The translations under genes and the position numbers were made by a program. The notes beneath the pieces are model-generated. The model made no database searches, was not told the origin of the DNA, and saw nothing but the letters and a program-made list of their open reading frames with translations. Shown piece by piece: positions 1 to 7,468 of a stretch of DNA of 64,000 bases (its first letter is position 1; each line of letters starts with the position of its first letter). This DNA comes from Agromyces luteolus. Lineage in GTDB: Bacteria > Actinomycetota > Actinomycetes > Actinomycetales > Microbacteriaceae. The DNA is taken from positions 62,001 to 126,000 of the forward strand of contig NZ_WODA01000006.1 in assembly GCF_009729855.1 (NCBI RefSeq). Reading direction: 5' to 3'.

Positions 1-1
1 C

Positions 2-421
2 GCGATGACGCGTGGCGAGGCGAACCAGCGGCTCGCCCGCGAGCTCGGACTGGACTTCGTCGGCGGCGAGCGCGACGCCGCGCCCGAGCCGCTCGATGCT
101 GCGATCGTGTTCGCGCCGGCCGGCGACCTCGTGCCCGTCGCGCTCGAGGCCACGATGCGGGGCGGCACCGTCGTGCTGGCCGGCATCCACATGACCGACG
201 TCCCGTCGATGACCTACGCCGACCACCTCTTCCTCGAGCGCGACCTGCGGACCGTCACGGCGAACACCCGTGCGGACGGCGACGAGTTCCTGCGGCTCGC
301 GCTGCGCCTCGGCGTCGCGCCGACCGCGACGCCCTACGAATTCGAACGAGCGGATGCCGCGGTCGACGACCTGCGATCCGGCCGCGCGTCGGGCTCGCTC
401 GTGCTCGTGCGCGAGGCCTGA
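2..421 (+). CDS. Zinc-type alcohol dehydrogenase, C-terminal part (cut by window start)
   Basis: Only the last ~140 residues are visible; the reading frame is open to the left edge, so the true start lies outside. The visible part resembles the end of the Rossmann domain and the C-terminal catalytic fold of medium-chain dehydrogenases: a segment reading GGTVVLAGIHMTDVPSM after the cofactor domain, then a YADHLFLERDLRTV strand and a final SGSLVLV strand. The substrate cannot be told. It lies on the same strand as cofD but is separated from it by a 220 bp gap holding a long palindrome, so it is probably a separate transcription unit. Confidence 0.75.
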   Translation, partial: AMTRGEANQRLARELGLDFVGGERDAAPEPLDAAIVFAPAGDLVPVALEATMRGGTVVLAGIHMTDVPSMTYADHLFLERDLRTVTANTRADGDEFLRLALRLGVAPTATPYEFERADAAVDDLRSGRASGSLVLVREA

Positions 422-509
422 GGGCCGCGGAAGGCGGAAGCGGCGCGCCGGACCCGCGCAGCCCTGGCTCCGAGCCCCCGCGCCCCCGCGCCCCGAGATT
501 CCAGGCCTT

Positions 510-576
510 CTGGCGCATGAGAATCCGGGAGATGGGCGCGCTGGAGCGCGCATCTCCCGGGATTCTCATTCGCCAG
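510..576. repeat. Long near-perfect palindrome (REP-like or terminator)
   Basis: The outer arms are CTGGCG (510-515) and CGCCAG (571-576). Inside them ATGAGAATC pairs with GATTCTCAT, and CGGGAGATG with its complement, giving about 30 bp arms with one or two single-base bulges around a short central loop. It sits between the dehydrogenase stop and cofD. No T-run follows, so a REP-like element is as likely as a terminator. Confidence 0.75.
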
Positions 577-633
577 TCGCCGCACGGCCCGACGTCCGAC
601 GCGCCGACCGGCGGCCACGGCGCCGGGCGGCGC

Positions 634-639
634 TAGCGT
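634..639 (+). promoter_or_regulatory. -10 hexamer for a leaderless cofD transcript
   Basis: TAGCGT ends 6 nt before the GTG start of cofD, and no Shine-Dalgarno sequence fits in that gap. This is the spacing expected for leaderless actinobacterial transcripts. Confidence 0.5.
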
Positions 640-645
640 GGAACG

Positions 646-1707
646 GTGAAGATCACGGTGCTCGCGGGCGGAGTCGGTGGCGCGCGGTTCGCGCGCGGCG
701 TGCGCGAGGAGTGCGCGCGCCGATGGCCGGCTGCGCCCGACGCCGAACCGGCCGCCGACGGCACCCCGGCGAGCGCCGCCGACGTGAGCGTCGTCGTGAA
801 CACCGGCGACGACCTCTGGCTCTCGGGCGTGCGGCTCATGCCCGACTTCGACTCGCTGCTCTACGCCCTCGCGGGCGTCAACGACACCGAACGCGGCTGG
901 GGTCGCGCCGGCGAGTCCGAACGCGTCGCCGCCGAGCTCCGCGAGTGGGGCGTCGGCTGGCCGTGGTTCACGCTCGGCGACCTCGACCTCGGCACGCACC
1001 TCGCGCGCACGTCGTGGCTGCGCGACGGCCTCGCGCCGTCCGAGGTGGCCGAACGGCTCCAGCGCCGGTGGCGCCTCGGCGTGCGACTGATCCCCGCGAC
1101 CGACACCGAGGTCGACACGCACGTGCGCATCGATCCGGCGCACCCCGACGCCGCGGGCCGCGACCAGCTGCACTTCCAGGAGTGGTGGACCCGCTACCGC
1201 GCATCCATACCCGCGCTCGGCTTCGAGCAACGCAACCTCGCCGACGCTCGACCCGCGCCTGGCGTCGAGGCCGCGATCGCCGACGCCGACGTGGTGCTCC
1301 TCGCCCCCTCGAACCCCGTCGTGTCGATCGGCACGATCCTCGCGATCCCCGGCATCCGCGACGCGCTCGCCACAGCGGCCGCGCCCGTCGTCGGCGTCTC
1401 CCCGATCATCGGCGGCCGGGTCGTGCGGGGCATGGCCGACGCGTGCCTCTCGGCGATCGGCGTCGAGACGGATGCCGCGGCCGTCGCGCGGCACTACGGC
1501 CCGCGCGCGACGGGCGGCGTGCTCGACGGCTGGCTCGTCGACGAGACGGATGCCGCGGCCGTGCCCGGTCTCGTCGGCGACGGGTTCGCCGCGGCATCCG
1601 CCCCGCTCTGGATGCACGACCTCGACACGTCGGCCGCGCTCGCGGGCGCGGCGCTCGACCTCGCGGCGGATGCCGCGGCGGGCACCGCGCCCGCGGGGCA
1701 CCGCTGA
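646..1707 (+). CDS. cofD: CofD/FbiA, 2-phospholactate-type transferase of F420 synthesis
   Basis: The enzyme transfers the phospholactyl (or phosphoenolpyruvyl, in actinobacteria) moiety from its GDP-activated form, made by CofC, to Fo to give (dehydro-)F420-0. The 353-residue length is typical. Family marks are the N-terminal nucleotide loop VLAGGVGGARFA, the VVNTGDDLWLSGVRLMPD segment (residues ~50-67), the APSNPVVSIGTIL segment in the second half and the SPIIGG motif. The GTG start at 646 is chosen because the family begins exactly at K-I-T-V-L-A-G-G and a TAGCGT hexamer lies 6 nt upstream. It ends 1 bp before a convergent gene. CofC and CofE lie ~28 kb away rather than beside it. Confidence 0.93.
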   Translation: MKITVLAGGVGGARFARGVREECARRWPAAPDAEPAADGTPASAADVSVVVNTGDDLWLSGVRLMPDFDSLLYALAGVNDTERGWGRAGESERVAAELREWGVGWPWFTLGDLDLGTHLARTSWLRDGLAPSEVAERLQRRWRLGVRLIPATDTEVDTHVRIDPAHPDAAGRDQLHFQEWWTRYRASIPALGFEQRNLADARPAPGVEAAIADADVVLLAPSNPVVSIGTILAIPGIRDALATAAAPVVGVSPIIGGRVVRGMADACLSAIGVETDAAAVARHYGPRATGGVLDGWLVDETDAAAVPGLVGDGFAAASAPLWMHDLDTSAALAGAALDLAADAAAGTAPAGHR

Positions 1708-1708
1708 C

Positions 1709-2182
1709 TCAGCGGCCGCCGCGAGGCAGCGGGATCACCGGGCACTCGAAGTACCGGAGCACCCCGCCGAGCGCGAGGTCGCCCGCGCCGGCCGCGGCCC
1801 ACAGCTCCTCGTCGGAGTCGAGCACGCCGTCGTCGTCGAGGTCGCCCGAGGCGAGCGCCGCACCGTAGCCGTTCGGCAGGAGCACCTCGGTGACGACCCA
1901 GCGACCGCCCCGGTACCCCGGGTCGCCGGGCGCGGCCGTGGCGACGTTCGCCTGCGTGCCCTCCGGGAAGGCGTAGATCGGCTGGAACGACGACGCGGGC
2001 GCGCCGGTGCCCGAGAAGTCGGTGGGCGTCCCGACGGTGCGGTACTGGGCGCCGTCGACCCAGAAGGCCGGTCCGCTGACGCCCGCGGCGTTCGCCGCCG
2101 GAGCGCCCGCCAGGACCCCGCCGACCGCCAGTGCCGCGGCGGCGACCGTCCCGAGGATCGGGCGGATCCGTGTGGTGTGCAT
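1709..2182 (-). CDS. Secreted protein of unknown function with an EF-hand-like loop
   Basis: This is a 157-residue protein with a clear Sec signal peptide: basic MHTTRIRP, a hydrophobic stretch of alanine, valine and leucine, and an APAANAA cleavage region. The start at 2182 is preferred to a longer reading because AAGGGG lies 8 nt upstream and the signal peptide begins here. Near the C terminus DLDDDGVLDSDEE resembles a calcium-binding EF-hand or thrombospondin type-3 loop. I do not recognise a family. It converges on cofD with a 1 bp gap. Confidence 0.7.
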   Translation of the reverse strand: MHTTRIRPILGTVAAAALAVGGVLAGAPAANAAGVSGPAFWVDGAQYRTVGTPTDFSGTGAPASSFQPIYAFPEGTQANVATAAPGDPGYRGGRWVVTEVLLPNGYGAALASGDLDDDGVLDSDEELWAAAGAGDLALGGVLRYFECPVIPLPRGGR

Positions 2183-2315
2183 GAGATTCCCCTTCCGTTC
2201 GGCCGCCGGTTCCGACGGCCCTCCAGCAGTCAATGCCGGAGCCGCGCGAGCGGCGACGGGGCAGCGCTGACGGTGCGCTTACCGTCCGCTTACGCGGGGA
2301 TTACGGGGGCGCAGC

Positions 2316-2663
2316 TCAGGGGATGTAGTCGACCAGGCCCTGCGGCGCGACGGCGGCGCGGTAGCGTTCGACGAGCTCGCGCCATCCGAAGCCCTCGGTG
2401 TACTCGTGCTCGTACACGGCCTCGGTGAAGTGCCACAGCAGGTACGGATGCGCGCCCAGCGCGTACAGCGCACCGAAGTCGCGCGCGGCGAACGCGGCCC
2501 GCTCGGCCTCGGTGAGCACCCGGTCGTCGGTCGGGCCGTCAGGCGTGCCGCCGCCCGCGAGCCAGCGCTCGACGAACGCGGGCGGGTCGGCGACGTACTC
2601 GACGACCGTCGCGTCGCCGAGCTCGACCGCCCGGATGAACTTGTCGACCATGTACGCGCTCAT
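2316..2663 (-). CDS. LigA-like small subunit of an extradiol dioxygenase
   Basis: The 115-residue protein resembles the alpha subunit of protocatechuate 4,5-dioxygenase (LigA): a helical protein with the AHPYLLWHFTEAVYEHEY segment at ~71-88, which in that family caps the active site of the catalytic LigB subunit. The ATG overlaps the TGA of the LigB-like gene by one base (TGATG), so the two are translationally coupled. This is the last gene of the minus-strand catabolic operon. Family assignment is good; the aromatic substrate is unknown. Confidence 0.75.
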   Translation of the reverse strand: MSAYMVDKFIRAVELGDATVVEYVADPPAFVERWLAGGGTPDGPTDDRVLTEAERAAFAARDFGALYALGAHPYLLWHFTEAVYEHEYTEGFGWRELVERYRAAVAPQGLVDYIP

Positions 2664-3505
2664 CAGCGGGTGCTCCAGAGGAAGAACGGACTCGTGGAGA
2701 AGCGCGACTCGGGCACGTCGACGAAGTCGGCGGCGCGGCCGCCCATCGCCGCGAGCGCCGCGACCGCGTTCAGGAACTGGGAGGTCATGCTGCCGGCCGC
2801 GGTCAGGCGGTCGACGTCGCTGCAGACCCGGATCGCGCCGTCGAGGTCGCCGTCGCGCATCCATCCGGCGGCGAGCGCGTCGAACTCGGGGTCCGGCGAC
2901 CCCGCGAACGTGCGGGGGCCGCCGACGTCGTTCGCCATGTGCCCGGAAGTGAGGATCCCAACCCGCGCGTCGGCGTCCCAGTCATCGATCGAGCGCCGCA
3001 GGTGCTCCCCCAGCGCGACGAACCGGCGTACCGACGGAACCGGCGGCATCGACGCGTTCGCGTGGATCGGCACGACCGGGATGTCGAGCTCGGGCCGCAC
3101 GTACTGCAGCGGGATCACGAATGCGTGGTCGAGGCGCCACTCGAGGCTCACCGAGAAGTCGATGGCGTCGGGTTGCACGCTCCGGCCGGCGATCCGGTCG
3201 GCGAGCTCGCGGTGGCCGACGACCTCCGCGTACTCCATCCCAAACGTGCGCACCTCGTTCTCCCACGTGCCGTGGTACGCGTCGGCCTTGCCGATCGCGA
3301 ACGCGGGGGAGTTGTCGTAGAAGAACTGCCGGAGGTGGTCGGTGCCGATGACGACGAGCACGTCGACCTCGTGCGACGCGACCGCCTCGCGGATGCGCGC
3401 GAAGTTCGCCGCGATCGGCCGCAGGTCGTCGGGCACGGGGTCGGTCATGGCGCGCCACAGCAGCGGGTTGTGCGGCGTGACCGCAGCGAGCACGAGCTCG
3501 GCCAT
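2663..3505 (-). CDS. LigB-family class III extradiol ring-cleavage dioxygenase, catalytic subunit
   Basis: LigB-type enzymes use non-haem Fe(II) and O2 to open catecholic or hydroxylated heteroaromatic rings. The 280-residue length is usual. His12 (TPHNP) and His57 (GTDH) fit the iron ligands, and His189 (TSGHM) the catalytic base known from LigB; His127 is also conserved-looking. The GPRTFAGSPDPEFD stretch resembles the acidic region of the family. It is coupled to the LigA-like gene downstream and lies 51 bp after the amidohydrolase. Substrate cannot be read from the sequence; with the surrounding amidohydrolases a hydroxylated aromatic or pyridine-like ring is plausible (inference). Confidence 0.85.
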   Translation of the reverse strand: MAELVLAAVTPHNPLLWRAMTDPVPDDLRPIAANFARIREAVASHEVDVLVVIGTDHLRQFFYDNSPAFAIGKADAYHGTWENEVRTFGMEYAEVVGHRELADRIAGRSVQPDAIDFSVSLEWRLDHAFVIPLQYVRPELDIPVVPIHANASMPPVPSVRRFVALGEHLRRSIDDWDADARVGILTSGHMANDVGGPRTFAGSPDPEFDALAAGWMRDGDLDGAIRVCSDVDRLTAAGSMTSQFLNAVAALAAMGGRAADFVDVPESRFSTSPFFLWSTR

Positions 3506-3556
3506 CGGGTTCCTTTCGTTGCGTCGCGGGTCGGCTCAGCGGATGTCTCGGGCTCC

Positions 3557-4420
3557 TCAGATCCCGAACAGCCCGCGGGCGTTGTCGAGCAGGATCTTCC
3601 GCCGCGACTCGTCCTTGAAGGGCAGCTCGGCGAACTCGTCCATCCACCGGTCGGCGGTCATCACGGGCCAGTCCGAGCCGAACAGCACGCGGTCGGTGAT
3701 GAGCGAGTCGGCGTAGCGCACGACCTCGGGCGGCAGGTACTTCGGCGCCCACCCCGACAGGTCGAGGTAGACGTTCGACTTGTGCCACACCATCGCGAGG
3801 TTCTCGAGGTGCCACGGCCAGGCCGGGTGGGCGCTGATGATCTTCAGCTCGGGGAACTCGGCGGCGACGTCGTCGATGTAGGGCACGGGCCTGGCGTTCT
3901 CGAGCCGGTAGCCGCCGCCGCCCGGCGTGCCGGCGCCCGCACCCGGGAAGCCCGAGTGGAACATCACGACGAGCCCGAGCTCGGCGCACGTCTCCCAGAT
4001 CGGGAAGAACCGCTGGTCGTTCGCGAGGAACTTCTGCCGCGACGGGTTGAGCTCGCCCACGCCCCTGATGCCGTACTCGTCGTGCATGCGGCGGATCTCG
4101 GCGATCGCCGCCTCGCCCTTCCACGGATCGATGCCCGCGAAGGCGAGGAACACGTCGGGGTGGTCGGCCTGCGCGCGACCGAGCAGGTCGTTGGGCGCGC
4201 CCTTGATCCCCGACGTGGTCTCGGAGTCGGAGTTCACGATGACGGCCATCATGCGCCGCTCGCGGTACTGGTCGGCCTGCTCGGCGAACGACACGACGGG
4301 CCGCTCGCGCCCGAAGTGCTTCGCCATCTGCTGGTGCCGCCGGCCCATCGCAGCGAGGAACTCCTCGGTCTGCGGGTGCGTGTGCACGTCGATCGCGACG
4401 AGGTCGTCGGGGCGGGTCAT
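3557..4420 (-). CDS. Amidohydrolase-2 family metal-dependent hydrolase or decarboxylase
   Basis: This 287-residue TIM-barrel protein belongs to the group containing ACMSD, gamma-resorcylate decarboxylase and the LigI lactonase. The N-terminal metal motif is DVHTHP (His13, His15); further marks are VVMFHSGFPG, IISAHPAWPWHLE and the C-terminal LFGSDWP with the metal-binding Asp. The start overlaps the CoA-transferase stop (ATGA). In a LigAB context a LigI-like hydrolysis or a decarboxylation of a ring-cleavage product or ring carboxylate is plausible, but sequence alone does not choose between the two. Confidence 0.85.
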   Translation of the reverse strand: MTRPDDLVAIDVHTHPQTEEFLAAMGRRHQQMAKHFGRERPVVSFAEQADQYRERRMMAVIVNSDSETTSGIKGAPNDLLGRAQADHPDVFLAFAGIDPWKGEAAIAEIRRMHDEYGIRGVGELNPSRQKFLANDQRFFPIWETCAELGLVVMFHSGFPGAGAGTPGGGGYRLENARPVPYIDDVAAEFPELKIISAHPAWPWHLENLAMVWHKSNVYLDLSGWAPKYLPPEVVRYADSLITDRVLFGSDWPVMTADRWMDEFAELPFKDESRRKILLDNARGLFGI

Positions 4421-5649
4421 GCGGGGGTCCCTTCGGGTGCGGTGGTGGCGGCGACGGATGCCGCGTCGCGAGCCAGCACGTCGGCGTTCCCCTCGCCGAG
4501 CCGCGGCGCCGCCCGCAGCGCGGGCCGTCCGCTGGCGTGGAACACGGTGCTCGGGGCGGGCACGCGCAGTGGCGCGCCATCCGGCCCCTCGATCTCCTCG
4601 ACGAGGCCCATCGAGGCGACCTGCGGGTCGTCGAACAGGTCGGCGACGGTGTTCAACGGACCGTGCGGGATGTCGTGCGCGACGAGCCGGTCGAGCCAGT
4701 GCTGCCGCGGCATCCGCTCGGTGATGGCCTTCAGCTCGGCGTCGAGCTCGTCGTAGTTGCGGACGCGCGCCTCGCGGGTCGCGAAGCGCGGATCGCTCGC
4801 CAGGTCGGGGCGCTCGAGCACGTCGAGCAGGCCCGTCCAGAACTTCTCGGGCACCGACATGTGGATGACGAACGCCTTCCCGTCGGAGCCGACGCACGCG
4901 TACGCCTGCGCGCGCCGCGGGCGCGAGTCGGGCCCGGCGACCTGCCCGGTCTCGAGGTAGGTGGCCGCCGCCTCGGTGAGGAAGTCGATGAGGGAGCCGA
5001 CCATCGACACCTCGACGTGCTCGCCCTCGCCGTTCGGCCGCTCGCCGCGGGCGTGCAGCGCCGCGAGAATCGCCTGCGACGCCGACAGGCCCGAGAGCAG
5101 GTCGGAGAACGCCGGGCCGAGCGGCCGGAGCGTGTCGGCCGGAACGACCTGGCTGTACATCGCGCCGACCGCCGAGATGACGGTGTCGTAGGCGGGCCGG
5201 GCGGCGTAGGGGCCGCTCGGGCCGAAGCCCGTGATCGAGCAGGTGACGAGCCGCGGGTTCAGCTCGTGCAGGGCGTCGGGTCCGAAGCCGAGGCGGTCGG
5301 CGACGCCGGGGCGGAAGTTCTCGATCAGCACGTCGGCATCGGCGGCGAGCGCGCGCAGCGCTGCGAGCCCCTCGTCGCTCTTCAGGTCGAGCACGACCGC
5401 GCGCTTGCCGCGGTTGTACGCGGCGAACTGCGGGCTCATCGCGCCGTGGCCCTCCCAGCGCCGCATCGGGTCGCCGTCGGGCGACTCGACCTTCACCACG
5501 TCGGCGCCGAGGTCGGCGAGCAGCTTCGCCGCGTACGGCCCGGAGATGTACTGGCCGAGCTCGATCACGCGGATGCCCGCGAGCGGGCCCGCGCCGCGGA
5601 CCGTGCCGGCGGCGCGTCCCGGGTCGCGCATGCCCTGGTCGGGACTCAT
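4417..5649 (-). CDS. CaiB/BaiF (class III) CoA-transferase
   Basis: Class III CoA-transferases move CoA between acyl groups through an aspartyl-CoA anhydride. The 410-residue protein has the GIRVIELGQYISGPYAAKLL opening (~25-44), GADVVKVE, the NRGKRAVVLDLK segment and Asp155 in RPAYDTVISA, the expected catalytic Asp position. The ATG at 5649 overlaps the OsmC-like stop by 4 bp (ATGA); the stop overlaps the amidohydrolase start the same way. A role activating an acid intermediate of the operon's pathway is inferred; substrates are not predictable. Confidence 0.88.
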   Translation of the reverse strand: MSPDQGMRDPGRAAGTVRGAGPLAGIRVIELGQYISGPYAAKLLADLGADVVKVESPDGDPMRRWEGHGAMSPQFAAYNRGKRAVVLDLKSDEGLAALRALAADADVLIENFRPGVADRLGFGPDALHELNPRLVTCSITGFGPSGPYAARPAYDTVISAVGAMYSQVVPADTLRPLGPAFSDLLSGLSASQAILAALHARGERPNGEGEHVEVSMVGSLIDFLTEAAATYLETGQVAGPDSRPRRAQAYACVGSDGKAFVIHMSVPEKFWTGLLDVLERPDLASDPRFATREARVRNYDELDAELKAITERMPRQHWLDRLVAHDIPHGPLNTVADLFDDPQVASMGLVEEIEGPDGAPLRVPAPSTVFHASGRPALRAAPRLGEGNADVLARDAASVAATTAPEGTPA

Positions 5650-6242
5650 CGGGTCTGCTCCTCTCGGTGCTCGTTCCTGAGGTCGTCGGGGCGCGTGTCG
5701 AGGACGGTCCAGCCGCGCTGCACGAGCACGAGGTGCAGCGGCACGGCCTTCGACACGAGCGAGGTCGTCGGGCACCGCCGCGCCGCTTCGCGCAGCAGCG
5801 CCACGGCCTGTTCGGGCGCCGCGTCGTCGTCGATGCGGAGCTCGACCACGAACCAGAGCGGATGCGCCGGCGCGCCCTCGACGAGGTGCTCGCCTCGGAG
5901 GTCGAGGCACGTGCGCACCTCGGCCTCGAGCGAGCGGACCGCGACATCCGCCGCCGCCCAGGTCTTCGCCGCCCAGCCGAGCACGCAGAACGCGATCGAG
6001 CTGAGCAGGTACCGCATCGGGCTCGGCGCCGAGTCGTGGCCGCCGCGCTCGGCGGACTCGTCGGACCGGAACGAGTAGTGCGTGCCGTACTGCTCGAACT
6101 CGGAGACCGACGCGACGTCGCCCTCGAGCCGCGCGGCGACCCAGGGCCGCATGCGGGCGGATGCCGCGTCGGCGCGCGTCCGCTCGGCGACGCGCTGCAG
6201 CGAGGCGCGCAGCCGCGGTCGGTCGATGAGGTCAGCGGACAT
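5646..6242 (-). CDS. OsmC/Ohr-family protein in a catabolic operon
   Basis: The 198-residue protein has the OsmC fold signature: an N-terminal beta region, SPMRYLLSSIAFCVLGWAA with a first cysteine in the central helix, and AARRCPTTSLV with the second cysteine, the pair that forms the peroxidatic site in Ohr/OsmC. An extended N terminus (~90 residues before the core) is longer than in Ohr. It lies between the dehydrogenase (11 bp overlap) and the CoA-transferase (4 bp overlap). It may protect the oxygenase chemistry or have been recruited for another thiol-based step; the latter is speculation. Confidence 0.75.
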   Translation of the reverse strand: MSADLIDRPRLRASLQRVAERTRADAASARMRPWVAARLEGDVASVSEFEQYGTHYSFRSDESAERGGHDSAPSPMRYLLSSIAFCVLGWAAKTWAAADVAVRSLEAEVRTCLDLRGEHLVEGAPAHPLWFVVELRIDDDAAPEQAVALLREAARRCPTTSLVSKAVPLHLVLVQRGWTVLDTRPDDLRNEHREEQTR

Positions 6243-7239
6243 CGATGATCACCTTGCCCGGGGTCGTCGTGGGGAACTCGCGGTACGCGCGCCGCACGTC
6301 GTCGAGCGGGTAGCGCGCGCCGATGCGCGGGCTCACGGCGCCCGCGCGCACGAGGTCGAGCGCACGCCGCACCTGGTCGAGGTCGGCGCTCGCGACGCCG
6401 ACGAGCCGCTTGCGGGCGAGGTAGAACTCGCGCGCGTCGATCGAGAGCCGGGTGTCGACGGATGCCGCGCAGAACGCCGCACGCCCGCCCCACCCGAGCG
6501 CGGCGATCGCCTGTCCGAGGAGCGCGGCGCTGCCGCTCACGTCGACGACCGCGTCGAAGCGGTCGCCGGGAGCCAGCGCTCCGGCCAGGTCGGCGCCCGC
6601 TCCGGTGACGAGCACCCGCACTCCGTCGGGCGCGTCGTCGAGCGGATGCCGCGTGGCCGCGGTCACGTCGGCGCCGACGTGCACGGCGTACTCGAGGGCC
6701 GCGCGGCCCAGCACGCCGCCCGCGCCGGTGACCAGGAGGCGATCACCGGCGCGGACGCCGGCGGCGTCGAACGCGTTGACGACGATGGGGAGGCTGTGCA
6801 CGGTCGCCGTGGCGACCTCGGCGGCGAGCCCCGCACGGTCGAAGGCGACCGCCGACGGAACGACGACGAACTCGGCCGCTCCGCCGTCGCGATGCACGCC
6901 CACCACCCGCTGCGCGGGGCAGGTCGATTCGCGGCCCTCGGCGCACGCGGCGCATCGACCGCAGGGGATGTTGGGCTTGACGACGACGTGCTGCCCGACG
7001 CGCTGCTCGGGGACGCCGTCGCCGACGGCGACGATCACCCCGGCGGGGTCGATGCCGAGCACCCGTGGGAGCTTCGCGGCGGCACCAGGGCCGTGGCCGG
7101 CGATGACGTTGAGGTCGAGCTGGTTCACGCCGACCGACTCGACGCGGATGAGCACCTCGCCCGCGCCCGGCTCGGGAACGTCGACGTGCGCGACGTCGAG
7201 TCCGTCGAGGCCATGGGCCTGGAGGAGGGCTGCACGCAC
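6232..7239 (-). CDS. Medium-chain (zinc-type) alcohol dehydrogenase/quinone-oxidoreductase-like protein
   Basis: First gene of the catabolic operon, 335 residues. The structural zinc motif is intact: four cysteines spaced C-x2-C-x2-C-x7-C in CGRCAACAEGRESTC. The cofactor domain has LLVTGAGGVLGRAALEYA. The usual catalytic zinc ligands are not visible: the region normally C-H-x-D reads NQLDLN, and the GHE position reads LGIDPAG. It may therefore act as a zinc-free NAD(P)H reductase rather than a classical alcohol dehydrogenase. The GTG start at 7239 matches the family's start (R-A-A-L-L-Q) and lies 42 bp from the 7281 operator. Confidence 0.82.
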   Translation of the reverse strand: MRAALLQAHGLDGLDVAHVDVPEPGAGEVLIRVESVGVNQLDLNVIAGHGPGAAAKLPRVLGIDPAGVIVAVGDGVPEQRVGQHVVVKPNIPCGRCAACAEGRESTCPAQRVVGVHRDGGAAEFVVVPSAVAFDRAGLAAEVATATVHSLPIVVNAFDAAGVRAGDRLLVTGAGGVLGRAALEYAVHVGADVTAATRHPLDDAPDGVRVLVTGAGADLAGALAPGDRFDAVVDVSGSAALLGQAIAALGWGGRAAFCAASVDTRLSIDAREFYLARKRLVGVASADLDQVRRALDLVRAGAVSPRIGARYPLDDVRRAYREFPTTTPGKVIIDVR

Positions 7240-7280
7240 GGTCGCCTCGTTTCCGGTCGGTCTCGCGGCATCCGCGCCGC

Positions 7281-7299
7281 TTTGGATACCGTATCCAAA
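7281..7299. promoter_or_regulatory. Palindromic operator (TGGAT-N5-ATCCA), copy 1
   Basis: TTTGGATAC-C-GTATCCAAA is a perfect 9-1-9 palindrome, 42 bp upstream of the dehydrogenase GTG and ~170 bp upstream of the solute-binding protein. Together with the copy centred 102 bp away it brackets the divergent promoter region. The form fits binding by an FCD-type GntR repressor, and one is encoded at 32.0-32.8 kb. Confidence 0.8.
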
Positions 7300-7381
7300 A
7301 ATGCGCCGGTTCGTCCAGACCGAGATCGAACCCATCGTCCCCCGAAGACGTTCGTCAGGAAACCGTGGACAGATGCACAAG

Positions 7382-7400
7382 TTTTGGATACGGTATCCAG
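7382..7400. promoter_or_regulatory. Palindromic operator (TGGAT-N5-ATCCA), copy 2
   Basis: TTTTGGATAC-G-GTATCCAG holds TGGAT-N5-ATCCA, essentially the same palindrome as at 7281, located 69 bp before the start of the solute-binding protein gene. The 102 bp centre-to-centre distance (about ten helical turns) would suit looping between two bound dimers. Confidence 0.8.
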
Positions 7401-7468
7401 CAATTCGCGAGAGGCTCCGCTCTCCGCGGGACGCCGACCGCGAGTCAACCCGCCAAGAATGGAGAGTC

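Noticed and set aside
3557..6493. A 978-codon open frame on the minus strand spanning several genes
   Set aside because: Only its last part (from 4420) is the amidohydrolase; the rest is arginine/alanine/proline-rich shadow translation across the CoA-transferase and OsmC-like genes.
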